Assembly: GCF_001949145.1 (NCBI RefSeq) | Contig: NW_019091798.1 | Location: 1-47,797, forward strand | Reading direction: 5' to 3' | Source of the DNA: Acanthaster planci | Lineage: Eukaryota > Echinodermata > Asteroidea > Valvatida > Acanthasteridae | Length of the DNA: 47,797 bases | Part shown: positions 34,925-44,153 of the stretch, piece after piece | How positions within the stretch are numbered: the first letter of the stretch is position 1 | How the letters are laid out: every line of letters starts with the position of its first letter | Position numbers and translations under genes: made by a program | The notes under the pieces: model-generated | What the model was told of the DNA's origin: nothing | What the model saw: only the letters and a program-made list of their open reading frames with translations | Database searches by the model: none

Positions 34925-35312
34925 ATACTTGTAGCAAATTTTGCTGAGTAAATTCCGCATTGATTGGCTAATGACTGGGTCGTTGTTCAGATCTTTGGTC
35001 AAATCTTCAGATCTTTTTCAAATCTACTTGAATCCCAGAAACTCGAGGGGGTAGCTTTCCTCAAAAGTCTGACATATAGACTCGTGCCTCGAACAAGTTA
35101 AACAGTTTCTGCTGTTCGGCCGGTGGTAACGCTTCGATGTCTTTTACGGTGAGCTCTTTGCCCAGGTACTCTCTCGACTCGCCCGAGGCTACAACTGAAC
35201 ACAGTCGGTCTTTGATGTTGGCTTTGGGTTCGGGGGTTGCTTTTTGTGTCAGAACTGAGTATACTTTTGATGTCGTCCATTCTATCATATAACGTTTAAA
35301 TTTGATGAACAT
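34925..35312 (-). pseudogene. Conserved viral-element protein with SREYLGKEL motif, 3' part broken
   Basis: The 35312-35061 frame (ATG at 35312; an inner Met at about 35285 is an alternative) contains 'SREYLGKELTV', a hallmark short motif of a conserved accessory gene next to capsid genes in Polinton-like elements of invertebrates. After its stop, another frame (about 35000-34925) continues with 'LTKDLNNDPVI' and 'LSKICYKYG', which looks like the original C-terminus. So the gene has a frameshift plus stops. Confidence 0.6.
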
Positions 35313-35329
35313 TAGCTTGGCACCTAAAT

Positions 35330-35616
35330 ATTCGTAGGTGTAGAACGTTAGACTTAGTGCAATAAATATCTGTTATTTAATTGAGCGAAATAAAAAAAAT
35401 GGTGCAACCCGGTTATTTCAGTCCAGCTACACCAAATTCAAACAAATGTTAAGCAAATAGTTCTAGTTCATCAGTTGATTTACGTTTGTTGGGCTTCTTC
35501 TTGCAATTGCACCCCAGCAAGATACCAAGCAATTACTGTTGATATGACCTATAGAATTATCTACTCGCTAGATCGTTTCCAAGTCAGATTTAAATTCTAA
35601 AAATTGGAGTTTAACT
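35330..35616. other. Non-coding gap inside the viral element
   Basis: No readable block in any frame beyond short random stretches. Confidence 0.4.
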
Positions 35617-35946
35617 TCATAGTCGTCGTAATAACAATTTTTGTAATCGTTGATTAACCCGCGCAAACAAAATGGTGCCAATGAAGTGCTCAGGGTCAAA
35701 TCTTTTATATTTCTTGTCACATCTTCGACAGTTTATAATCCATTTTTTAATTGTTACTTTGATTGGATCGCTGCAATCTTCACACGGTTTTTTTGGTCGG
35801 TCATGTGAGCATTTAATCTTATTCATATTCTCTCTCCTGCTATCGACACATTGATTACACCGAGGTTAATATTTGCCATTTAATTTAACTCTAAAATTAG
35901 AAATATCTTTTGCTTTCTTACAAATGTTGCAAATTTTATTTTCCAT
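35617..35946 (-). pseudogene. Zinc-ribbon (CxxC) protein of the viral element, broken
   Basis: Reading from ATG at 35946: 'CNICKKAKDISNF', then an in-frame TAA, then 'RCNQCVDSRREY', then after further stops the 35826-35617 frame with 'KCSHDRPKKPCEDC' and 'NCRRCDKKYKRF'. This arrangement (an N-terminal CxxC/CxxC ribbon, then a 'CxH(N/D)R..K..CxDC' repeat, then an 'R(R)xDKKY' region) is seen in a recurrent zinc-finger protein of Polinton-like elements and may precede a nuclease-like domain. At least two stops and one frame change make it a pseudogene. Confidence 0.6.
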
Positions 35947-35962
35947 GTTTATTTGTATATAC

Positions 35963-35977
35963 GTAATTATAATTTTA
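35963..35977 (-). promoter_or_regulatory. A/T-rich start-proximal motif (copy 1)
   Basis: The 15-mer taaaattataattac (minus strand) ends 16 bases before the ATG at 35946. The identical 15-mer lies 19 bases before the ATG at 41031. Likely a viral promoter element. Confidence 0.5.
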
Positions 35978-36009
35978 ATTCAATTTTTATCATAAAAGTA
36001 AATATGACA

Positions 36010-36505
36010 CTGGAGGTCCGTACTGATAACTAATTTACTAAACTTCACGTTGCGTAGGTGTTGTTTCAATCGATCACGTTCATCGAATGAATGAATTATA
36101 CTTTTGCGTCAACAGCCAACAGCTGTGCAAATAGTGTCGCCCACTGAACGCCGTTTTACTCAAGGCACAGGTGTTACTACCTTTAGATCTCTTCCTATAT
36201 TTAATAAACTGATCTGGTGCTCAATCTTCTATGATGAACAACGTATTTATGCCACCAAACGCTTATTGGTAAAGTTGCAACGCTTCATTTAACTCGAGTG
36301 TTTCTCGATCTAAGTTGCATAGGTATACACCGTCGTCTGTATACACCCACAGCCGTTTTAAGGACGTTTTGTTTTTACTTAGCGTGGGGCATATGATCAC
36401 AATGGTTTCATATACGAACCTGCACTTCCGTTCCAAAAGATTTAATATCCACTGAGTTTTACCGGTCTTCCCAACTATAAGAGCGCAATGAGGTTTCTTA
36501 TACAT
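36010..36505 (-). pseudogene. A32-like DNA packaging ATPase, broken
   Basis: Block 1 (36505-36263, from an ATG) has 'LIVGKTGKTQW', a degenerate Walker A (shorter than the usual GxxGxGKT), followed by 'ETIVIICPT' as in FtsK/HerA-type packaging ATPases. Block 2 (about 36262-36084, another frame) has 'TLFIIED', the Walker B strand with a stop just after it, and then 'AFSGRHYLHSCWLLTQKYN', the sensor region. Block 3 (about 36080-36010) has a C-terminal 'LKQHLRNVKFSKLV'. Three frames and several stops mean it is dead. It lies directly downstream of the capsid gene, as in related elements. Confidence 0.75.
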
Positions 36506-36593
36506 GCTAATTTTATCTTAAAGCCGATTTAATACACCAAACGTTTGAAATTTTCGTCTTCTATCGTCAATTGTGCGTCAACGGACCAGCAGT

Positions 36594-37600
36594 TTAGGCT
36601 TCTCGTTCCATGTGGATTGTAATGTCGCCCCCACCACCCAACGGCCGACCAGACCCTTGGGCCGAGTTGTCATCAGAACTTCTGAAATCGAGCCACAAAC
36701 CGTATTTATCTTTAAAAGAGCCAGCCATATCAAGGCCGATTAAATTCAAATCTTTCACAATTCGGTTCCGTGTCAGAATCGCCGAAGAATTTTTGGAAAT
36801 TTCGTTCCAATGTTGGTACTCAAACAATCCTGGCGAGTACAATTGGCTCGGTTTACCTTCCACCGCTTAAATAGTTTTCGTGATGTGCGGAATGTAAAAT
36901 CTTTGTGGACTTTTAGCGGCCGGGTCATTGAATAGGATCAAAACGCCTTTCAAACTTTTTATCGTTTGGTCAATGTTGATATTCTACAAAGTGTCCGACT
37001 TGTTAACCACATGTTTCTTCCACAAATGGATCCTATCAAACAGGTAATACACGGTGCCTTTGTGTTTACATCTCAACGCTTGTGCCAGATCTCGGTTGGT
37101 CACAACTTCGTACTCCAACGTCTGCTCAGAAATGGCCTACTCTGCTGCCGTGTCGGTCGACCTGACGACTTCATCGTTTGAATTAAAAGTCAGTTGGTAC
37201 GTCAATGGTTTTTTAAAACCCAAGGGATAAAAAGGCCCGTGATCAGTCAACATAGGAGTGTCCAACGGAATCGCATTTCTGTTTTTAAAGGCGTCGGCTA
37301 TGGCTTTGTCTTTACCGTCTTTGGCTGCTTCGTTTTTGTCGGCTGATCCCAAGCGCAAATTGCCAACATTTTTCAGTTGTCCTTAAAGTTGTGAAAGACG
37401 TCTGCGTCTCGATAGCTGACGGTTTTGTTGCCCTGTAAATTGACGATGAGTTCTGAAATTAAGTCCGATGCTCCGTCTACATCCAATTTGAAAACCAACT
37501 TGGCGTTACCAGGTACCACAACGTCGTCTACTTCCAACACCGGAGACATGACGTTTAGCGTGTGACCTGCAGCAATAGAGCTCGACTTCTCGTCGTTCAC
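36594..37600 (-). pseudogene. Double jelly-roll-type major capsid protein, broken
   Basis: The 37600-37373 frame ('NVMSPVLEVDDVVVPGNAKL') is followed by a shift into the frame that starts near 37358. That frame continues through stops at 37137, 36984-36986 and 36867-36869 to the stop near 36594. Key blocks are 'AIADAFKNRNAIPLD', 'DHGPFYPLGF', 'QLTFNSNDEVV', 'SLKGVLILF', 'GKPSQLYSPGL', 'HWNEISKNSSA', 'GLWLDFRSSDD' and 'GSGR'. This block order is that of the major capsid protein carried by Polinton-like elements in cnidarians and other invertebrates. With one frameshift and three stops it cannot be made whole. Identification is strong from wording; the fold assignment is from family knowledge. 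Confidence 0.75.
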
Positions 37601-37692
37601 CTTTAATAGCCCTAGGTACTTTGATCCGGTGACTCGGGTTCAATTTCTTTGTGTATTGACTCGTCATATTTTATTATAGACGGTTTTATATT

Positions 37693-38034
37693 TTATTTCC
37701 AAATTACAAACATGAAAGAAAACCTAATCAGCGATACACTTGCCGCAAAAAGGAAGTCTTCGTATTGACCCAATAGATCGCGCTTCTGGAAAGTTTCATG
37801 TCTCATTTCTGTTCCCATGTCACCCAAGTGATCAATGTCATCTCTCATGTCGCCTAGCATAGATTCGATGTTTGTTTGATCAATTGGAACAAGCAAAACA
37901 GACTTGGGAACAAAACCGCGTTCATCTGTTGGACTTTTTAAACGAGCGCATGAGGCAAGAACGCGTACGTTCAAGTTGCGTGCTTGGTCTGAGTTAACCG
38001 GTAAACACGTGATGTCCTTGTCGCCGGAGCCCAA
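37693..38034 (-). CDS. Probable minor capsid/membrane protein of the viral element
   Basis: A 113-codon open frame immediately upstream of the capsid gene on the same strand. The middle reads 'GFVPKSVLLVPIDQTN' and the C-terminus is hydrophobic ('VSLIRFSFMFV'), suggesting a membrane tail. No ATG begins the frame, so the true start is uncertain and part may be lost. The position next to the capsid gene suggests a minor structural protein; this is inference. Confidence 0.45.
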   Translation of the reverse strand: MGSGDKDITCLPVNSDQARNLNVRVLASCARLKSPTDERGFVPKSVLLVPIDQTNIESMLGDMRDDIDHLGDMGTEMRHETFQKRDLLGQYEDFLFAASVSLIRFSFMFVIWK

Positions 38035-38139
38035 ATTGTCGGATTTTACGTGCCTTCAGAAGATCAGAAAGTTCGCCAATTGGCGTGGATTCTGGGCGGC
38101 ACTGCCTTGGTCGGTTTTTTGGTGTATCGATATAGTTAA
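38020..38139 (+). CDS. Small single-span membrane ORF upstream of the integrase
   Basis: A plus-strand frame ending with TAA near 38137 contains 'VPSEDQKVRQLAWIL' and a hydrophobic 'GGTALVGFLVYRYS' C-terminus. No ATG lies in the open part, so it is a remnant or uses another start. It overlaps the 5' end of the minus-strand frame 38034-37693. Confidence 0.35.
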   Translation, partial: VAGAQIVGFYVPSEDQKVRQLAWILGGTALVGFLVYRYS

Positions 38140-38151
38140 CTTTATTTTAAA

Positions 38152-39133
38152 ATGGACAAAGACTTCTCAAAGTTATTGTACAGCCTACGAGGCTATTGGA
38201 AAGGCAAAATTGCCCCAGACCAGTTACATCAAAAGACCGGTGCAGACAAGTCAGTAATTCGAACCTGGATAAAAAAAGCAAGCCATTTGGCAAATTTATT
38301 TACCTGCCCGTGGATACGTACCCAGGCCGAGGATGTTGCAATCGAAACTGGTCGAACCAAATTACGCGCATCAGATGGACGTGCTATACCTACCCTGGGA
38401 TTGCGTTCCAAAAGGCCCAAGAGGTAAGACCTATAAGTGCGCTTTGACCGTAGTGGACGTGGTTCGAGATATAAAGAAGCTGAACCGTTGACCCGTAAAA
38501 CGGCAGAGCAAGTCGCAGCAGCTGTAAAACGCCTTTAGCTTGCCCTAAATTTGTCATGGTCGATTCAGGATCAGAATTTAAAGATGAGTTTAAAAAGCTG
38601 TTTACTAAAAACAAGGTTAACATTCAAGTAGGTGAACCCGGTGTACATAGATCCCAGGAAATCGTTGCAAGTTTGGACATCAATTTTCTCGCAGGAGATG
38701 TTAAACGACGGTACGCGAAACGTGGAATGGATCGAACGTTTGGCCCAGGTTGTAAAAGCGCTAAACGAAAAAAAAAAACTAGGTTGATTGACAAAGAACC
38801 TGCAGCATCTGTTAAATTAGATCTGGTAAACAAAGCACCTAGCGGACCAGTCCCCAAAAGAAGATAGATAGAACTACCTGCAGATATAGTTGTCCTGTAC
38901 CTATATTTCTCAGTCGAGCAAGAAGGCGGAACCGTCAGAAAGGCAACAAATCCGGTTTAGAGTGTAGACGTTTACCAATAGAAAAGTGCACGAGTCAATT
39001 TCAACGAGTCCGAGGTAAAAAGGTGAAAACGGGACCAACTTTATACTATTTACTCGAGGGCCCAAAACAGAGTTTCGTTAGAGAAGAGCTTCAGGTAGTG
39101 CCTGCAGACTCTGAATTGCCACCTGTTCGGTAA
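38152..39133 (+). pseudogene. Retroviral-type (Polinton) integrase with C-terminal tail, broken
   Basis: It starts at an ATG (38152) with 'YSLRGYWKG' and a helix-turn-helix-like N-terminal part. The frame then shifts near 38265 ('FIYLPV' block), again near 38475 ('LTVVDVV' with the first catalytic Asp, then 'RYKEAEPLTRKTAEQVAAAV'), and opens at 38556 with 'MVDSGSEF' carrying the second Asp. The helix that should carry the catalytic Glu reads 'HRSQEIVASL' with no Glu in the expected place. A tail block at 39007-39133 has 'TGPTLYYLLEG', 'FVREELQVVP' and 'SELPP', the usual C-terminal part. The gene is convergent with, and slightly overlaps, the polymerase remnant. At least three frame breaks plus a changed catalytic residue make it inactive. 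Confidence 0.8.
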
Positions 39134-40200
39134 TTCCGTAGGCTAAAGTTTTAACCCCATTTGGTAAAATGTAACGCTTTGTCTCTAAAGGTGAAAGGCT
39201 CAGTTTATTTTGCGTAACACTGGATAGTTGGTGTTTGTCAGATCTGAACAGGTGTTGTTTATTAGATGTTGTGTTTTTTTCAAATAAGGTGTTTTTATAC
39301 GTAGCATGTGTCAGATGTTTTTGAGTTACAACTTTTGTGACACCTTTTGCCCTTTTCAAATTTTGGGCAATGGTTAAAATCGAATACATATTTGGCCGTA
39401 TACAAATGACCTCGGATATCATTTGACCGCCAAATTTGTCTATCATTTTGCCGATGCCTTTTTTGTTTTTCAAAACGCTTACACCGCAGTAAATCGGCTT
39501 ATTCAACTTGGTTATTATTCAATACATTTCGACAAATGATAGATCGCACTCTGGAAATGGTGTAGTCGTTTTATAAATGTGATTTTGAAATCAATCGTTT
39601 GAATCTATCCTTCTTGAAATCAGATTTGACTAATTTGTGCAATTCGGTGTTTTTCTCGATGTAACTTTTCATCCAAGGCGGCTGTCTGAAGAACATCACT
39701 GGGTGGACCTCTTTTAGCTGTAGACCAAGTTCCAGGTACTTTTGCAACGTGCGATAGTGAAAGTGTTTTGTGCCCAAAGTTGCCACGAGCTTGTCTACGG
39801 AAGTAACCCTTTCTCTGTTTTGTCAATCGAGCGAAGCTGCCATGAAATGAAACGAGTCAAGGAATCTAAGTTGGCCAAATGAGAAGGATATATAATTCTC
39901 AGTGTTTTTGGCAATGATGTTGACTTTACTACCGTTGAATGCACGAGCGCCTTACATGATCAAATGGGGGTTGTATTTCTCTACATTATGCAGTACAGCC
40001 GAAATGGGTGTTTGGTTTGGCACTACTCGGAGTTTGAGATTGCAATGGGCATGTGCTGGACCTCAGTATTTATTCGTTAAGTGACAACGGTTGCAGACTT
40101 TGCGAAATTTATTGATGGGCTTCTCACAGCTCATGCAATTGTTCTCTGTGAAACCGCGATCGTTTTTGAAACTAAAAGCCACTTTTTGTTATTTAGTTTT
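39078..40200 (-). pseudogene. Protein-primed family B DNA polymerase, internally deleted
   Basis: From right to left on the minus strand: a 'CNRCHLTNKY' block and 'HNVEKYNPHLIM' (exonuclease-motif region, about 40140-39960), 'ENYISFSFGQLRFLDSFHFM' (39900-39841), 'HYRTLQKYLELGLQL' and 'KSDFKKDRFK' (39760-39590), 'LNKPIYCGVSVL' (about 39510-39470), then 'GGQMISEVICIRP', 'KGVTKVV' and 'NKLSLSPLETKR' (39440-39160). These are ordered marks of the protein-primed polymerase of Polintons/adintoviruses. The palm stretch carrying the YxDTDS metal site, and the block usually between 'FK' and 'LNKPI', are missing, so internal deletions have removed the active site. Stops and frame changes occur throughout. 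Confidence 0.8.
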
Positions 40201-40701
40201 TAGCTCATCTGGGATATGTCATTGACATTGTGAGGCTTTTGTTGGGCTAATGTACTTTCACAGATCCAGCAGACGTTGCATTTGTCGTGGAGCTTCTGTA
40301 GCTTGGGTGTCAAAACGAGGGGCTTTGTACCGGCGAATGTTTCGTTAATTGTTTTTGTTTTTCTGTTCTGGTGGCATACGCTCTAAAACAGACTCAAAAC
40401 AGCGTAGATGACAAAGGGGGCGTCTTGTTTATTTTTGTAGTTTTCAAACTTGAGAATGTGTTGGCCTTTTTACTACCTTGGAAGGTGCTGCATCGATGTG
40501 TTTGTTTAGTCTTTCTTCCGTTTGAAAGTGAGATAGGCACGAATAATTTCACCGTTGTAATTCTCTCTAAACTCAGCCAACACTTTCTTCTTAATGTAAC
40601 TCTTGTATAAATCGAAAAAGTGAAGCAGGTCGTCTGCAAAGAAACTAGGCTTCAGCTCCCAATTTCTGTAGTGACCATAAAAGCATCGGATCTTCAAATG
40701 T
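40201..40701 (-). pseudogene. Possible N-terminal remnant of the polymerase region
   Basis: The 40697-40506 frame ('FFADDLLHFFDLYKSYI', 'GEIIRAYLTF') resembles the N-terminal part that precedes the exonuclease domain in these polymerases. From 40500 to 40200 only broken pieces are readable. Assignment rests mainly on position. Confidence 0.4.
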
Positions 40702-41031
40702 CTACCTCTGCGATAGCTTCCGGCTTAGTGTAAGCTTTAATCGCGGTAGTGCGATCTTTTCGTGGTACGTTGCGTTTGCGCCTATGGCTGTAAAGGGGAT
40801 GTAGTTGTCTTGGGCTACCCGTAAGAAATGACTGTAAGACTGCCTCTTGAGGTTTTCAAATTGTTGTTGGCTCGCTTGAATCGCTCGTACTAATTCAGGC
40901 TTTGTATGTTGTTTGCGTTTAGCTGGTAATGATATGTTATACTGTTTGACAGAGTCAGGTAAAAATGCTTTTTTAATTCGGTTAAAGCCCGATAATATAG
41001 GGCGACGTTGTGATCTGGTTTCTCTATTCAT
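40702..41031 (-). CDS. Unrecognised basic protein at the right end of the viral element
   Basis: An intact 110-codon frame with ATG at 41031 and an A/T-rich start-proximal motif shared with the zinc-ribbon gene. It is Lys/Arg/Gln-rich ('AKRKQHTKPELVRAIQASQQ'), with no recognised domain. It could be the true 5' part of the polymerase gene or a separate early gene. Confidence 0.5.
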   Translation of the reverse strand: MNRETRSQRRPILSGFNRIKKAFLPDSVKQYNISLPAKRKQHTKPELVRAIQASQQQFENLKRQSYSHFLRVAQDNYIPFTAIGANATYHEKIALPRLKLTLSRKLSQR

Positions 41032-41050
41032 GTTCTTATTTTTTATATCG

Positions 41051-41065
41051 GTAATTATAATTTTA
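41051..41065 (-). promoter_or_regulatory. A/T-rich start-proximal motif (copy 2)
   Basis: Identical 15-mer to 35963-35977, 19 bases before the ATG at 41031. The identity extends loosely on both sides, with a TATAT word between motif and start. Confidence 0.5.
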
Positions 41066-41080
41066 TTTTTAATTTGTCTG

Positions 41081-41095
41081 AAAACCTCATTCTTC
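41081..41095. repeat. Inverted 15-mer shared with the left end of the viral element
   Basis: aaaacctcattcttc is the exact reverse complement of 32523-32537 (and of 32838-32852). It is a candidate remnant of the element's terminal inverted repeats. Confidence 0.5.
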
Positions 41096-41099
41096 AGGG

Positions 41100-41290
41100 G
41101 AAAATGAAGTTTTTTGTTGTTGTTTTTCCCCGAAAAAGGGGGAAGTCGGAGGAGCCGAAGGGAACCTTCTGGGAAAGTGGGGAAGAGTCCAGGGGAGTCC
41201 GAAGGAGCCGGAGGAGTCCCGGTGAAGGGGGGTCGGGTAGGTTTAGGAGGGAAGAAGTTGATCTAGAACTGTCCTTCACCTACTACTGAA
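41100..41290 (+). repeat. Purine-rich strand-asymmetric tract
   Basis: From about 41130 to 41260 the plus strand is strongly G/A-rich, with recurring 'ggagtcc', 'ggagcc' and 'ggaggag' words and several runs of three or more G. The open frames on both strands here are products of the composition. It lies just outside the viral gene block. Confidence 0.6.
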
Positions 41291-43150
41291 TGTCACAGGC
41301 TATTAATAAGATACACACAAGTACTGGTATTAATTAATTGAACTGTGGTGTTAAACTCCCCATGGTCATGCCGTGTGGCACATGACAGCGCTTTAGACAA
41401 TTTAACTTACAAAGCTCAAAATTTAATTGATGTTTAGACCAGGTAGCTTATTATTTTTAACAAACAAATGGAGTTTAATGTATTTTATCGCTAAGGTCGA
41501 TAGAATATCATACACTCGTAGGACAATTTGTAAGCCAGGCATTGGCAAGGTCTTATTAGTTGGCTTTAATCCTATCAATATTAGGCCGATATTTGTTTTT
41601 TTAAGCAACCAACATTAGATTTTTTTAGTTTGCAGGCTGTTAGTGAGTTAATTAGGCCATCGAGGACAATTTCCTTCTGAAACCATCAAGCCTAATACAT
41701 GTACCTCTAACAAACCTTGGATGACAGGTTGATTAAACACTGTGATCTCATGTCGGTAGAGACCATTTGCTGAATTAATATACAGCATTTTTTTCTAGTG
41801 GAAACAAGAAAATGCTGTTCCAATCAGCACTGCCTAAGGTAGCTGTAAGGTTTAACTGTGTATGGGCCATGAGTAAAACTGGAGTTTAAAAAAATGTCAT
41901 TTTGGTTATTGTCTTGGTTATGTTTTCCATCAATAAGTTCCGGGTGCTAATGTCCCTAAGAACATGGATACCTTTGAATTTACGGATGTCACAACTTCAT
42001 TTGTTCTGGTTAATCGTGAGTTAACTAAGAAAAACTTGTTAGGGTGGGATGTGCTCTTGGTACTGCACAATAAATTGCGAAATTTCTTGACTGAACAAAA
42101 AGCAGTTTACTACAAAAAATCAGAGTGGATGAAATTAACTGGGGATGTTCCCTTGCTGGAGAGCGAAACTTGGCCCAGTGATTTTTAATCCTGGCTTTAT
42201 AGTGCAGCAAAAGCTCGGAGAAAGTGTTGAAGACGATCTGACACTGAGTGAAAATAGGCAAATCAGTGACATTAGTAAGATCGATGAACACCTTATTCAT
42301 CTCCTTGAGTAGGCATTGGATACCGGAGAACGGAATTTCGCCTTTAACCTGTGCCAGTGTCAAACAATGCACAATTAATTTGACAGAAGGCATCTTCCTG
42401 GTGTACAATTTTTTACATCAAATATTACTCTTTTACAGGTACACTCAATGTGTGCATACTATGTGGACTGTGGACTTCTTTTGTGTGGAAGTCTACACTA
42501 TGTATGTAATGCTAACACAGCGTGTCAAAGAATAAATACTCTATCTGAAGTGGTTTATTCACCATGTTGGCATGACTAAATTAAGGTCAATAGGAAACCA
42601 TTCATTCGAGGAAACTGACCAAAGACCGGTTTGACTCATGCTGAACCTGTTGCTGTAAATAAAGGTTACATGAGACCTGTGTCAGAATATGTAGGTTCTT
42701 CAAGGCATTCTGCTCCTATCGCACTCAAGCTGATAACTTTTAAAATCCATTCAAACAGAGCGTGTAGTATCATACTTGGCCAAACGTGCACTCAACATGA
42801 TCATGTATTGATGACTTTTAAACTAGAAACACTAGCTTGCAAAAGAATTGCAAAACAAGCTTGAAAAAAATTTAACTTAGACTGACAGATATTTTGGGTG
42901 GTTTATTAAAGAGCACATGTATTTTCTGATTTTATATGTTCAAATAATGTATGTAGCCACTGTTTGGCATGCACAGGGCGATGGTTCCCCTGTTTTTCCC
43001 TTTTTCTCCTCAATGACGCAATCTACATGTTAGCTTGTTATAGTTGAGCTCTGAAGACAAATGACACTGCGTTCGATTTGGATGCTTCCATACTATCGCA
43101 GATTCAGTTGACCACTCTCCAGTGTCTGTCGGTTTAATTGAATTTCAACA
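41291..43150. other. Unassigned DNA
   Basis: The longest frame (42408-42025, minus, 127 codons) is not recognised and has no clear start context; the plus frames 41964-42188 and 42248-42535 overlap it. The 34-bp match to 12172-12205 is at 41476-41509. No gene call is made. Confidence 0.4.
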
Positions 43151-43159
43151 GCAGACTGA

Positions 43160-43390
43160 GTGACACCTGTGGCAATGGTATTGTTTATGCCATGTTTCCC
43201 GCTGGTCAACAGTTCAAGAATACTATCTCAATGGCTAGCCCCTATGACGGTTTTGTTGTCATCAAATGCTATAACGGCGATGGGCGCACAGACTGCAGCT
43301 GACGGATTGAAGCGCATGACAAGAATGTTAGCAGATCTAACAATTTGGGATGGTTTGACCTGCTGGCGAATATTAAACTTGTCCGAAAAC
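43160..43390 (+). pseudogene. Glycosyltransferase-like gene fragment (exon-2 family)
   Basis: Bases 43277-43360 align with exon 2 of the gene at 26.6-28.3 kb (28170-28250): 'actgcagc.gacggattgaa' and 'aagaatgtt' are shared, and one frame reads 'DCS', a stop, then 'RIEAH' and 'KNV', as in the intact gene's 'EDCSRRIEAHYKNV'. Upstream bases 43160-43270 stay open in the same frame but are more diverged. It is a paralogue fragment, not functional. Confidence 0.7.
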
Positions 43391-43773
43391 ATCATCACAG
43401 GTCAGGCGTAGTATGGAACACATTTTTGTTGATTTTTGGTCATGGACGTAATTTTACGTAGTACATGTACAAAAACGTCAGTCGCTTTTGCAGCATGCAT
43501 ACTTTTAAATTGACTCCTTTGATCGATGGCTATTTAGAGCCTATACATATACTTTGGAGTGTTTTGAAACATTCGCCTGCCAGCTGGAAGAATTACAGTA
43601 TGCAAATATTAGTCGTGAATACGATGTGCCCTGATTAAATATTTACCAGGTTACACCGCACTCTGCAAAAGACAGAAACCGGTACAAAATGTGTAAAACT
43701 GCGTGCAAAAACTGCTGCAGTCTATTGACTCACTGACGCCACGTGTACATCAGTCTAACTTAAACAGGTGTTA
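43391..43773. other. Unassigned AT-rich DNA
   Basis: No gene or repeat recognised. Confidence 0.4.
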
Positions 43774-43822
43774 TATGTGCGTGCCTGCAAGGTTAAAATT
43801 TAACCTTGCAGGCACGCACATA
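43774..43822. repeat. Perfect 49-bp palindrome
   Basis: Two 24-base arms (tatgtgcgtgcctgcaaggt..., and its exact reverse complement) flank a single central A at 43798. It could form a cruciform or hairpin RNA. It is followed by A and T homopolymer runs (43830-43852). Confidence 0.9.
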
Positions 43823-43859
43823 CAACAGCAAAAAAAACTTTTTTTTTTTGCTGTTTCAG

Positions 43860-44153
43860 CGTTTTGGCGAAACAGCTCTTTTATTCGTTACCTTTTTTCG
43901 CAATTGCAAAAAAAGTCCTTCCTTTTGTTCTTTTTTTAAAGCTTTTCCGCTTTTTCTTTAGCTTGGTCGCATGCCATTCGAGCTCCGGGGTAAGTTGTAA
44001 TTTTTGAAGTATTAAATCTTTGTTTGGTTATAAATTTCTTACTGTCTGTTTGTGTATTGTTATAGAATCTGTAGAACCATTTCTAGCCTTTTGGGTTTAG
44101 TCATTTTCCTGTATTTTTAAGTTCATTTTGCGAATCAACCCTGTGTATATTGC
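43860..44153. other. AT-rich leader before the LINE ORF1
   Basis: T-rich sequence with no readable frame. It may be the 5' part of the LINE or host flank. Confidence 0.35.

Noticed and set aside
38152-38867. LTR retrotransposon or retrovirus pol as the source of the integrase
   Set aside because: No RT, RNase H or LTR is near it. The neighbours are DNA-virus genes and the tail wording is of the Polinton type.
41074-41289. Open frames on both strands over the purine tract
   Set aside because: Low-complexity composition explains them and no domain is present.
42025-42408. 127-codon minus frame
   Set aside because: Not recognised, no start context and overlapped by plus frames. It may be part of an old mobile element, but that cannot be supported.
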